Under the pieces are notes generated by a model that was not told the DNA's origin, did not search any database, and was given only the letters and a program-made list of their open reading frames with translations. From positions 1 to 61,474 of the forward strand of contig NZ_JAEL01000020.1 of the NCBI RefSeq assembly GCF_000518885.1: 61,474 nt of DNA, written 5' to 3'. Positions 45,804 through 52,900 of the stretch are shown piece by piece. Position 1 is the first letter of the stretch. Each line of letters begins with the position of its first letter. The position numbers and the translations under genes are program-made. The DNA comes from Bacillus sp. J33. Its GTDB lineage: Bacteria > Bacillota > Bacilli > Bacillales > Cytobacillaceae.

Positions 45804-45825
45804 TTTATCTCTATTTCGAGATAAA
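45804..45825. promoter_or_regulatory. MarR/MhqR-like operator
   Basis: TTTATCTC-TATTTC-GAGATAAA has perfect 8-bp arms around six bases. It lies 31 bases upstream of the marR start and about 70 bases before the facing dehydrogenase promoter. Known MhqR boxes carry the same ATCTC...GAGAT core. Confidence 0.7.
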
Positions 45826-45893
45826 TATAAAATAGTTTAAATGCCTTGTCAAACTTTATCTCTTTTATAAACTTATTTATCCCATTCCACATA

Positions 45894-45923
45894 TTGACAC
45901 CCCTCTAAACATAAAGGTATATA
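45894..45923 (+). promoter_or_regulatory. Sigma-A promoter of the alcohol dehydrogenase gene
   Basis: TTGACA (45894-45899), an 18-base spacer and TATATA (45918-45923). A TATAAA hexamer shortly after is an alternative -10. Confidence 0.6.
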
Positions 45924-45969
45924 TAAATTGCAGAAATTTAATATTCTAAAAATTTTTGGGGGTGAGGAA

Positions 45970-47172
45970 ATGTACAAAGCCTATTGCAGGGCATATCAAA
46001 GAACCTTAAAATTTTTATCCCCTATTTTGACCTGGCGTGAACCGGAACTAATAGAGGGCGCAAATAGCGTGGAGAAACTTCCAGAGGTTATTAAATCTAT
46101 AGGAATTAATAAGATCTTGATTGTCACTGACAGTGATATCCGATCCCTGGGTCTGATAAATGGCCTTCTTGAAGCGCTGAAGACATCTCAAATTGAATTT
46201 TTCATTTATGATAAAACGGTACCAAATCCGACTATTGAGAATATCGAGGAAGCACTTGAATTATATCAAAATAGTGAATGTCAGGGGATTATTGCTTTTG
46301 GGGGCGGATCGCCAATGGATTGTGCAAAAGGGGTTGGCGCCCGTGTGGCAAGGCCGGAAAAGAGCATCACACAAATGAAAGGACAATTTAAAATAAGAAA
46401 AGAAATCCCGCCTCTCTTTGCGGTGCCAACTACATCAGGCACTGGAAGTGAGGCGACTATAGCTGCAGTTATCACTGATAGTCAGTCCCACGAAAAATAT
46501 GCGATCATTGATCTGAACTTAATGCCGCATTATGCCGTACTGGACCCTCTCCTGACAATCAAATTGCCGGCTACCATTACGGCGGCTACAGGCTTGGATG
46601 CATTAACACATGCAGTAGAAGCCTATATTGGAAAAAGCAATACGATAGAAACAAGGAAATACAGCATAGAGGCAGTTCGGCTTATTTACGGAAATCTTTA
46701 TGAGGCCTATAGCAATGGATCCAATCTGGCAGCTCGGGAAAATATGCAAAAAGCTGCTTTTCTTGCCGGTGCAGCTTTTACGCGCGCATACGTAGGGAAT
46801 GTCCACGCTATCGCCCATACGCTTGGAGGATTCTATTTAGTGCCGCATGGTTTAGCAAATGCCATTATTCTTCCCCATGTACTCGAACACTATGAAAAAA
46901 CGGTTCATAAGCCTTTAGCCGAATTGGCTGATGCAGCCGGAATTGCTGAAGGTTCAGAGACAATAGATCAAAAAGCTGTAAAATTTATTAACAGCATTAA
47001 AACACTTAACAGTAAAATGGATATACCCACAAAGGTAAGCGGAATCAAAGACAGTGATATTCCGATCATGGCTGATCATGCACTTAAAGAAGCCAACCCT
47101 CTATATCCAGTGCCAAAAATTTTTAACAAAGATGACATGCTAAAGATCTACGGGCTTATAAAAGAAGCATGA
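45970..47172 (+). CDS. Iron-containing alcohol dehydrogenase
   Basis: About 400 residues, group III metal-dependent ADH. FGGGSPMDCAKG binds NAD(P), PTTSGTGSEAT follows, and the metal ligands lie in GLDALTHAVEAYIG, and in VHAIAHTLGGFYLVPHGLAN. It should interconvert an alcohol and an aldehyde; substrate unknown. Start is the ATG at 45970 (MYKAYCRAYQ) with GGTGAGG before it; a longer upstream TTG reading is unlikely. It faces the MarR-type gene across a shared operator, so it may belong to the electrophile response. Confidence 0.88.
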   Translation: MYKAYCRAYQRTLKFLSPILTWREPELIEGANSVEKLPEVIKSIGINKILIVTDSDIRSLGLINGLLEALKTSQIEFFIYDKTVPNPTIENIEEALELYQNSECQGIIAFGGGSPMDCAKGVGARVARPEKSITQMKGQFKIRKEIPPLFAVPTTSGTGSEATIAAVITDSQSHEKYAIIDLNLMPHYAVLDPLLTIKLPATITAATGLDALTHAVEAYIGKSNTIETRKYSIEAVRLIYGNLYEAYSNGSNLAARENMQKAAFLAGAAFTRAYVGNVHAIAHTLGGFYLVPHGLANAIILPHVLEHYEKTVHKPLAELADAAGIAEGSETIDQKAVKFINSIKTLNSKMDIPTKVSGIKDSDIPIMADHALKEANPLYPVPKIFNKDDMLKIYGLIKEA

Positions 47173-47267
47173 CGTTTTTTTATCGGCACCGTTTTTTTAC
47201 ATAGATATGTCCCTCTTCTCCCATAATAGTATATAAGCAATTTACAGACGGTAAGGAGAGAAGGACT

Positions 47268-48281
47268 TTGTCTAATGAAGATAAGCAAACCCGTTTAACC
47301 TCCGCAGAAATCTCCAATCTTTGGAGCACTTACATTAATGATAGCCTGGTTGTATGTGTGTTAAGCCATTTTCTTGAAACGGCAGAAGACGAAGAAGTAC
47401 GTCCCCTTCTTCAGGAAACCATTAAGGTTGCATCCAGCCATCTGCGGGTCCTGGAGGAGCTTTATCAGCAGGAGGGGATCTCAGTGCCTAAAGCGTTTCC
47501 TGTCGACGAACATGTAAATTTAAATGCTCCCCGCCTCTTCTCTGATATTTTTTATTTGGAATATATCCATCATATGAGTAAATTCGGCTTGTCTTCTCAT
47601 GCTTCTGCCATTGCTATTTCATCACGCAATGATATCAGGCAGATGTTTGAGTCTTTTATTGGTGACGGCATCGGCCTGAATAAGAAAGTAACAGATCTCA
47701 TGAAATCAAAAGGGGTCTATATCCGGCCGCCTTACATGAATTACCCAAAACAAGTGGACTTTGTTGAGAAACAAAACTTTCTTACAGGATGGTTTGGTAA
47801 AAGAAGGCCTCTATTGGGGATGGAAGTCAGCCACTTATATATAACATCCCTCCATAATGAAATTGGCAAGTCAACACTGCTCGGTTTTGCTCAGGTGGCC
47901 AAAGATAAGGAATTGAAAAGCTACTTTATGCGTGGTGCCGATTTATGCTCGAAAATTTTAAACCAGACACATGATGTATTTCAGGATAGCAATGTCCCTG
48001 CTTCAATGACATGGGATTCAAATGTATCAGACTCGACAGAAGCTCCCTACTCGGAACAGCTTATGCTGTTTCTTGTAAGCTCTTTGTCCTTGCTGGGCAT
48101 ATCAGCGTATGGGATTGCGCTCTCCATGAGCATTCGCCACGACCTGGGCGGACTCTATAGCTCCTTCATTTATCGGGCAACCGCGTATGCAGAAGACGGT
48201 GCAAACCTGCTGATAGAACGCGGCTGGTTGGAACAGCCGCCTGGATTTTTGGATCGGGATGCGATTATAAAAGGATCATAA
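47268..48281 (+). CDS. DUF3231 family protein, paralogue 2
   Basis: A 337-residue DUF3231 protein with the same two-half design as paralogue 1 (38386-39405): LTSAEISNLWSTYINDSL at the N-terminus, LLGMEVSHLYITSLHNEIG near residue 185. TTG start after AAGGAGAGAAGGAC. The family has no known function. Transcribed alone, after the dehydrogenase gene. Confidence 0.8.
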   Translation: MSNEDKQTRLTSAEISNLWSTYINDSLVVCVLSHFLETAEDEEVRPLLQETIKVASSHLRVLEELYQQEGISVPKAFPVDEHVNLNAPRLFSDIFYLEYIHHMSKFGLSSHASAIAISSRNDIRQMFESFIGDGIGLNKKVTDLMKSKGVYIRPPYMNYPKQVDFVEKQNFLTGWFGKRRPLLGMEVSHLYITSLHNEIGKSTLLGFAQVAKDKELKSYFMRGADLCSKILNQTHDVFQDSNVPASMTWDSNVSDSTEAPYSEQLMLFLVSSLSLLGISAYGIALSMSIRHDLGGLYSSFIYRATAYAEDGANLLIERGWLEQPPGFLDRDAIIKGS

Positions 48282-48286
48282 AAAAA

Positions 48287-48312
48287 GGCAGCAGATTTTG
48301 GCTGCTGCCTTA
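48287..48312. terminator. Hairpin after DUF3231 paralogue 2
   Basis: GGCAGCAG pairs perfectly with CTGCTGCC across seven bases. The T run is clear only on the minus strand (AAAAAA precedes the stem), so termination of the plus-strand gene may be partial. Confidence 0.55.
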
Positions 48313-48552
48313 CGTATTACTTGCTTTTTAGAGAGCCTTCTTTGTTTCTTCCGGTACTCCTCAACAAAAAAGCATATTCCCACGTTATTTATTCTGGAGA
48401 ATATACCTGTGTCTCTAGCATATACCCCTTAAAGTCTGCTTCCTTATTATCCTGACGAAGCTGATATGTAGCCTATATTTTTTTTGTATGTTTTCAATAT
48501 CCCTGGTGAAAATATCATTTGATTGAAATTTTTATAGAAAAGAGGATTACAA

Positions 48553-48666
48553 ATGAATGAAATTTTGCAGCAAGTAAAGCAGGAACTTGAAAAAGCTTAT
48601 AGTAACCCTGGCTCCCATGATCTGGAGAGCAGCATCAGGATGCTTCAGGAAGCCAGAGAAACATAG
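48553..48666 (+). CDS. Small helical protein (37 aa), or first part of an interrupted gene
   Basis: ATG after AGAGGA opens a frame MNEILQQVKQELEKAYSN then SSIRMLQEARET, ended by TAG. The sequence is a helical, charged peptide. The next small gene lies in the same frame 15 bases further on. Either two peptides or one 98-codon protein cut by an amber codon. No family recognised. Confidence 0.5.
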   Translation: MNEILQQVKQELEKAYSNPGSHDLESSIRMLQEARET

Positions 48667-48681
48667 GGAGATAAAGGCACA

Positions 48682-48849
48682 ATGATTGAAAATGCCATTC
48701 GAGCCCTGGAACAGGCGAAGAATGCACGCCCTGCTCTTCAAATCGCAGGTGACATTTCCTCTTCTGCCGCTTTTGGACAAGCCTATAATGCCCTTGAACA
48801 TGCAATAGAATCATATGCTGATTATAATAATGACCCTTATCAATCGTAA
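48682..48849 (+). CDS. Small helical protein (55 aa), in frame with the preceding ORF
   Basis: ATG preceded by GGGAGATAAAGG. It reads MIENAIRALEQAKNARPALQ ... AYNALEHAIESYADYNNDP, helical with Ala-rich heptad-like spacing. It is followed directly by a terminator, supporting expression. Function unknown. Confidence 0.55.
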   Translation: MIENAIRALEQAKNARPALQIAGDISSSAAFGQAYNALEHAIESYADYNNDPYQS

Positions 48850-48851
48850 AG

Positions 48852-48877
48852 CCTTGGTTTATGCCAGGGTTTTTTTC
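48852..48877 (+). terminator. Terminator after the small helical ORFs
   Basis: CCTTGG pairs with CCAGGG (one G-U) across six bases and is followed by seven T. Confidence 0.75.
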
Positions 48878-48878
48878 G

Positions 48879-49295
48879 TTATTTTAGTGTCAAGGTACTT
48901 ATATTTTCTAAAGGTATGCCAGCTTCAATATAGCTCCTGGCCAGCTTCCATTCCCCGAGGGTATCTTCCTTGAAAGTTTGAAAAAACAAATTGGCTGTAT
49001 CCAGGCTTATCCCATTAGTAATAATGGTTGCTGAAATGATGGCCAGCATTTCTCCTTCTCTCAGCTGCACGGTGGAAATCTTGCTAATATCCCATTGGGC
49101 CTGATTGTCTTTAATAAATTCAAAACCCTTTTCCCAGCCTGTAATCGATTCCTGATAACCAAAATCGGAAACCACACCGTTCGAAACTTCCCTAGCCATG
49201 TAGTCTCTTGCTATTACTTGCTTCATTTCCGCCAAAGAACAATTTCTCCAAACATTCAAATACTTGTCCAGAAAGAGATCAAATGAATGCCCCAC
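48879..49295 (-). CDS. NTF2-like (SnoaL/DUF4440-type) protein
   Basis: A 138-residue protein. The pattern FLDKYLNVWRNCSLAEMKQV at the start, GWEKGFEFI in the middle and WKLARSYIEAG at the end fits the cone-shaped NTF2 fold used by many small-molecule-binding proteins. Function unknown. GTG start 6 bases after GGAGGT. Transcribed alone, convergent with the small helical ORFs. Confidence 0.6.
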   Translation of the reverse strand: MGHSFDLFLDKYLNVWRNCSLAEMKQVIARDYMAREVSNGVVSDFGYQESITGWEKGFEFIKDNQAQWDISKISTVQLREGEMLAIISATIITNGISLDTANLFFQTFKEDTLGEWKLARSYIEAGIPLENISTLTLK

Positions 49296-49485
49296 TGTAT
49301 ACCTCCAATTTTTGTAAGTATTAAAACTGAAATTCGAGATAACTTGTCGTATTCCTTCTAAAATTTTAAAGACCCTGCAATCATTAATATAGAAATTTTT
49401 AACATATCAAGGATAACAAGTGATAGATTAAAGATTCCGGGAAAGAAAAGAAATTATGCTATAATGAACCAAAAAAGGTGATTTT

Positions 49486-49665
49486 ATGAATATTGGGGAT
49501 CTGTTTTTTCAGCTGATGATGCTCCTCGTTTTATTGGGCCTGATCTTCTCGGTATACTTTTTTATCCGGTCCATCGCTCTCCGGAACAAAAGTGAAACTA
49601 AGTCAATAGAAAAGAAACTGGACAGAATAATCGAATTGCTTGAGGAAAATAAAAGGGCAGATTAA
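49486..49665 (+). CDS. DUF4083-like small membrane protein (59 aa)
   Basis: AAAGGTG precedes the ATG and a TATAAT hexamer lies near 49460. The N-terminal half is one membrane helix (MMLLVLLGLIFSVYFFIRSI); the C-terminal half is a Lys/Glu-rich coil ending KLDRIIELLEENKRAD. This is the pattern of DUF4083 proteins of Bacillaceae. Function unknown. It is followed by a GTCTGAAT hairpin and modA. Confidence 0.65.
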   Translation: MNIGDLFFQLMMLLVLLGLIFSVYFFIRSIALRNKSETKSIEKKLDRIIELLEENKRAD

Positions 49666-49681
49666 CCCATCATCCATCTAA

Positions 49682-49710
49682 ATTCAGACCAGTCCCGTCC
49701 GTGTCTGAAT
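49682..49710 (+). other. Hairpin upstream of modA
   Basis: ATTCAGAC (49682-49689) pairs perfectly with GTCTGAAT (49703-49710). A second hairpin, CATCATT/AATGATG, follows at 49748-49767. No T run follows, so neither is a clear terminator. It does not fit the molybdenum-cofactor riboswitch consensus as far as can be judged by eye. Confidence 0.4.
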
Positions 49711-49831
49711 CCCTTATTACGGTCCTGGGATGTCACCGTTTTTCAACAACATCATTCCCGAAATGATGATTATTGGTGTTATAATGTCCTTATTATTGAT
49801 GTTTTACATACATATGGAAGGTTCGGGTTGG

Positions 49832-50578
49832 ATGAATAGACATTTAATATTTTTGTTATTAGCACTACTAATAATGCTTAGCGGCTGCAGCCAAGAAAAA
49901 AGTGAAAAGGAAATGATATATGTAGCGGCTGCTTCTGATTTATATCATGCCTTAACAGAAATAGGCGATGAATTTACGAAGGAAACAGGTATTGAAGTTG
50001 AATTTACTTTTGGCTCCACTGGCCTCCTAACACAGCAAATCCAGGAGGGGGCCCCATTCGATTTGTTTGCAGCTGCCCAGGAATCCTATATTGATAAGCT
50101 CATTGATAACAATGCAGTGGTAACAGATTCAAAAAAATATTACGCATCAGGAAGAATTGCCATTCTTGGTTCTGGTTCAAAAATGAATATGGACGACCTC
50201 TTAAATCCTGACGTAACGTCCATCACAATTGCCAACCCTGAGCATGCCCCATACGGAAAAGCCGCTAAAGAGGCATTAGAATCTGCAGGAATCTGGGAAG
50301 AAATAGAGCCAAAAATCGTCTATGCGGAAAATATCAGGCAAGCTTTTCAATATGTTGAATCAGGCAATGCGGATGCAGGAATTATCGCATATGCTCTGCT
50401 TCAGAAAACCGATTTGCCATTTGAGCTCATTAACCCAAAAGCTCATTCGCCAATTAGGCAAACACTGGGAATCCCTGTCCAATCGGACAAAAAAGAAGAA
50501 AGCAATAGATTCTCCGAGTTTATCTTAAGCAAACAGGGCCAGGAAATCCTAACAAAGTATGGATTTGATTTGCCATAA
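49832..50578 (+). CDS. modA: Molybdate ABC transporter substrate-binding lipoprotein
   Basis: About 248 residues. A signal peptide with lipobox (LLIMLSGC) is followed by the ModA domain: VYVAAASDLYHAL-type start, FGSTGLLTQQIQEGAPFDLF, and ANPEHAPYGKAAKEAL. It captures molybdate or tungstate outside the membrane. The start is taken as the ATG at 49832 (MNRHLIF), which gives a proper signal sequence; earlier in-frame starts add a second hydrophobic stretch. It overlaps modB (TAATG). No modC was found in the window. Confidence 0.87.
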   Translation: MNRHLIFLLLALLIMLSGCSQEKSEKEMIYVAAASDLYHALTEIGDEFTKETGIEVEFTFGSTGLLTQQIQEGAPFDLFAAAQESYIDKLIDNNAVVTDSKKYYASGRIAILGSGSKMNMDDLLNPDVTSITIANPEHAPYGKAAKEALESAGIWEEIEPKIVYAENIRQAFQYVESGNADAGIIAYALLQKTDLPFELINPKAHSPIRQTLGIPVQSDKKEESNRFSEFILSKQGQEILTKYGFDLP

Positions 50579-51231
50579 TGGAATCGATAATTGCACCTTT
50601 AACCTTGTCGTTAAGAGTTGCCATATTTGCCACCATAATAGCCTTTATAATCGGGATTTTCTTTTCATGGTGGTTTGCTTTTAAGAAAAATAAACTGACG
50701 AAATTTTTATCTATCATTGTGACAATTCCACTTGTCATACCGCCAACTGTTTTGGGCTATTATTTAATTTTGCTGCTTGGCAGAAATTCCTTCCTCGGAA
50801 AGTGGATGGAAGCAGTTGCCGGAGGGCCAATCATTTTCACGTGGAAAGCAGCTGTGATTGCAGCAATGATTGCTTCTCTTCCCCTGCTGATTAGTCCCAT
50901 ACAGGCAGCTTTTGAATCAATCAATAAAGATATTATTGGCGCTGCAGAACTGGATGGAGCCAGCCAGTTAAAGCTGCTGCTTCATATCATTATTCCGCTT
51001 TCATATAAAGGCGTTCTTGCCGGTCTGGTCCTCGGATTTGCAAGGGCGATGGGAGAGTTCGGCGCAACCTTAATGGTAGCAGGCAATATTCCTGGGAAAA
51101 CACAGACACTCTCTATCGCGATTTATGATGCCGTACAGGCAAACCGAATGGCAGATGCACATCTTATGGTTATCATCTTAACAAGTACGACTATCTTCTT
51201 TTTGTATATCATACACAGGTGGTTTAAATAA
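50578..51231 (+). CDS. modB: Molybdate ABC transporter permease
   Basis: A 217-residue membrane protein with about five helices. The permease loop EFGATLMVAGNIPGKTQTLS after AAELDGASQLKLLLHI-IIPL is the EAA-type contact for the ATPase. It forms the molybdate channel with ModA. It starts one base inside the modA stop codon, so translation is coupled. The usual third gene modC is missing here; the next gene is an acetyltransferase on the other strand. Confidence 0.9.
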   Translation: MESIIAPLTLSLRVAIFATIIAFIIGIFFSWWFAFKKNKLTKFLSIIVTIPLVIPPTVLGYYLILLLGRNSFLGKWMEAVAGGPIIFTWKAAVIAAMIASLPLLISPIQAAFESINKDIIGAAELDGASQLKLLLHIIIPLSYKGVLAGLVLGFARAMGEFGATLMVAGNIPGKTQTLSIAIYDAVQANRMADAHLMVIILTSTTIFFLYIIHRWFK

Positions 51232-51233
51232 AA

Positions 51234-51270
51234 GCAGCAACCCTCGCTTTCTGAGGGACGCTGTTTTTTT
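51234..51270. terminator. Terminator after modAB
   Basis: CAGC/GCTG and CCCTC/GAGGG pair in one stem, followed by TTTTTTT on the plus strand. The GNAT gene converges here. Confidence 0.85.
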
Positions 51271-51748
51271 ATGAATTAATAGAAAGACTGTATATGTATT
51301 GTTCACCGATTTTCCCCATTTTCCTTCTGCCTGTATCCTGAAAGCCGGCTTTTTCATATAGCTTCTGGGCTGCAAGATTCCGCCTGTTTACGGCCAAAAC
51401 AACCTCGCAGCAGCTTGGAAATTGCCTTTTTAAAAAAGAGTGCAGCTGTGCCATGCCTTTCCCGGCATATCCTTTTCCCTGCTGTGAATAATTGATGGAC
51501 AATGCAGTCAGCAGCATAGCATGAGGATTGTCACTATATTCCTTTACTCTCTTAGTAGCATGCAGAATGAAAAAACCGACAGGATCATTGTTCTTTACTA
51601 TAACAACGGGAAATTGTCCCTCTCCCGATTCCATAACATCTTTTGGCAAAGCCGTGAACTGTTCCTGCTCCTCCGGAAGTTCAAATGACAATAGCGCCTG
51701 AATATGTTCAGGGCGAAGTATTTGCAGATCAATCATCTCGTTGGTCAC
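51269..51748 (-). CDS. GNAT-family N-acetyltransferase
   Basis: About 159 residues with the GNAT fold: SINYSQQGKGYAGKGMAQLH holds the Q/RxxGxG/A acetyl-CoA loop, and LAVNRRNLAAQKLYEKAGF the C-terminal helix. Substrate unknown. The start is the GTG at 51748 (MTNEMIDL), 6 bases after AGGAGG, in preference to the Met four codons later. It follows a small membrane-protein frame on the same strand. Confidence 0.87.
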   Translation of the reverse strand: MTNEMIDLQILRPEHIQALLSFELPEEQEQFTALPKDVMESGEGQFPVVIVKNNDPVGFFILHATKRVKEYSDNPHAMLLTALSINYSQQGKGYAGKGMAQLHSFLKRQFPSCCEVVLAVNRRNLAAQKLYEKAGFQDTGRRKMGKIGEQYIYSLSINS

Positions 51749-51765
51749 TGTTTTCCTCCTAGTCC

Positions 51766-51912
51766 TTAATCCAAAAGGTTCATAATCATAATAAATAGGA
51801 TTGCTGCAGCAAAGAAGCTGATAAAACAATATCCAAAATACCTTAGAGGCTTCGGCAGCTTCTTTAACTCCATATCCGTTGGGTACCCCTCTACCTTATT
51901 TAGATGATCCAT
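51766..51912 (-). CDS. Small membrane protein (48 aa), start uncertain
   Basis: The ATG at 51912 opens a 48-codon frame MDHLNKVEGYPTDMELKKLP followed by one hydrophobic helix (FISFFAAAILFIMIM). A strong AAGGAGGGG site lies 35 bases further upstream. The TTG next to it is in another frame, separated by a run of seven A. One base less in that run would fuse them into MSKKSNNDAMDHLNK-like. So either the real start is weak or the gene carries a frameshift. Function unknown. Confidence 0.5.
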   Translation of the reverse strand: MDHLNKVEGYPTDMELKKLPKPLRYFGYCFISFFAAAILFIMIMNLLD

Positions 51913-51952
51913 TGCATCATTATTAGATTTTTTTCTGACAAGATACCCCTCC

Positions 51953-52450
51953 TTAAATATTTTTATAGTAAAAAATCGTTGCATCCAATTGGCCATTTGA
52001 AGATTGGGCAAAATTAGGAATTTTGCCGGCAGCAGTATAGCCCATCGATTGATATAGGTGGTTTGATGGGTCACCTTCTCTTGTATCAAGTACAAGCAGC
52101 CTTCTGTTCTCCTTCTGTGCTCTTTCCTCAGCCGTCTTCATCAGCAATCGCCCAAGGCCCTTTCGGCGGATGGTACGATCTGTCATCAGTTTTGCAATCT
52201 CTGCACGATGGCTTCCATTCGGTTTTGTACATAAATGCAGCTGTACTGTTCCCACAACTTTATCATCAATAAGGGCTGCAAATAAGATTGCTTCATCCGA
52301 TTGTTTTACCCCTGACCAATAGGCAGCAGCCCCCGACTTTCCCAGCGGCGGCAAGAACCCGATTGAGGCCCCTTCGTCTACTACCTTTACTAAAAGTTCT
52401 GTTAAACCAGTTAGATATCTTTCAATTGACTTAACCTCAAGTATCTCCAT
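51953..52450 (-). CDS. GNAT-family N-acetyltransferase
   Basis: A 165-residue acetyltransferase. AEIAKLMTDRTIRRKGLGRL gives the acetyl-CoA-binding R/QxxGxG loop, LVLDTREGDPSNHLYQSMGY the later strands. The substrate is unknown. Only a distant AGAGGA precedes the ATG. It is upstream of the small membrane-protein frame and another GNAT gene in the same direction. Confidence 0.87.
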   Translation of the reverse strand: MEILEVKSIERYLTGLTELLVKVVDEGASIGFLPPLGKSGAAAYWSGVKQSDEAILFAALIDDKVVGTVQLHLCTKPNGSHRAEIAKLMTDRTIRRKGLGRLLMKTAEERAQKENRRLLVLDTREGDPSNHLYQSMGYTAAGKIPNFAQSSNGQLDATIFYYKNI

Positions 52451-52734
52451 GTTTTCAAAATTGTCCTCTCTTTTCTCCCTTTAGTTTTTAACTTCTTTAA
52501 CCAATAAACCATGTGTTTATGGATTTTATAACAAATTGGCAGATACGCAATAATCATAATCGCCAACCACCCCATTATCTTGATTCTCCCTTCTTTATTT
52601 CTCTACTTATATTCGATTTTTACATATTAATTTCCTTTTCCGACTGTCAATTAGGAATTTTCTGCATTAGCAAGAGGCAGAAAAAATAGGTTGAAACCCC
52701 TGCCCTCTAAATATATGATAAAGGTATACCACGT

Positions 52735-52900
52735 AAAGGAGTTGATATTTTTGAGTAGCTACGGTTCCTTAGAACCCGACCCTGAGAATTTGCAGGAGGA
52801 AGCGGGACATATCTGTTTGTTGAGCGGGAAGTACTATTGCTTAAATATCAACAATGCTAGAGGTATTTTTGCTTCCTCTTTATAACGAGGAGGTTTTTTT
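52735..52900 (+). promoter_or_regulatory. corA leader: long-range stem, leader ORF and terminator overlapping the corA ribosome site
   Basis: GTTGATATTT (52741-52750) is perfectly complementary to AAATATCAAC (52843-52852), closing a 102-base domain that includes the hairpin GGTTC-CTTA-GAACC. AGAGG (52859-52863) can pair with CCTCT (52875-52879). Alternatively, the bases 52871-52878 pair with 52887-52894 as an 8-bp terminator followed by seven T and then the corA ATG. The terminator's 3' arm is GAGGAGG, the corA ribosome site. This is a classic attenuator design. A leader ORF with an EPDP motif lies inside. It does not match M-box or yybP-ykoY consensus well, though GAGTAGC occurs. Confidence 0.75.
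52751..52885 (+). CDS. corA leader peptide (44 aa) with EPDP motif
   Basis: A TTG lies 9 bases after AAAGGAG (52735-52741). The peptide begins MSSYGSLEPDPENLQEEAGH and ends GIFASSL; its TAA (52883-52885) falls in the loop of the corA terminator. EPDP and the following acidic residues resemble the start of enterobacterial MgtL (MEPDP...), where acidic-proline stretches destabilise the ribosome when Mg2+ is low. The P1 stem covers the start region, so initiation may depend on RNA folding. Translation of this peptide is not proven. Confidence 0.6.
   Translation: MSSYGSLEPDPENLQEEAGHICLLSGKYYCLNINNARGIFASSL

Noticed and set aside
52735-52900. M-box (Mg2+) riboswitch before corA
   Set aside because: The expected GGTGAGGCTCC and CTGCTGCC blocks are missing and the domain is shorter.
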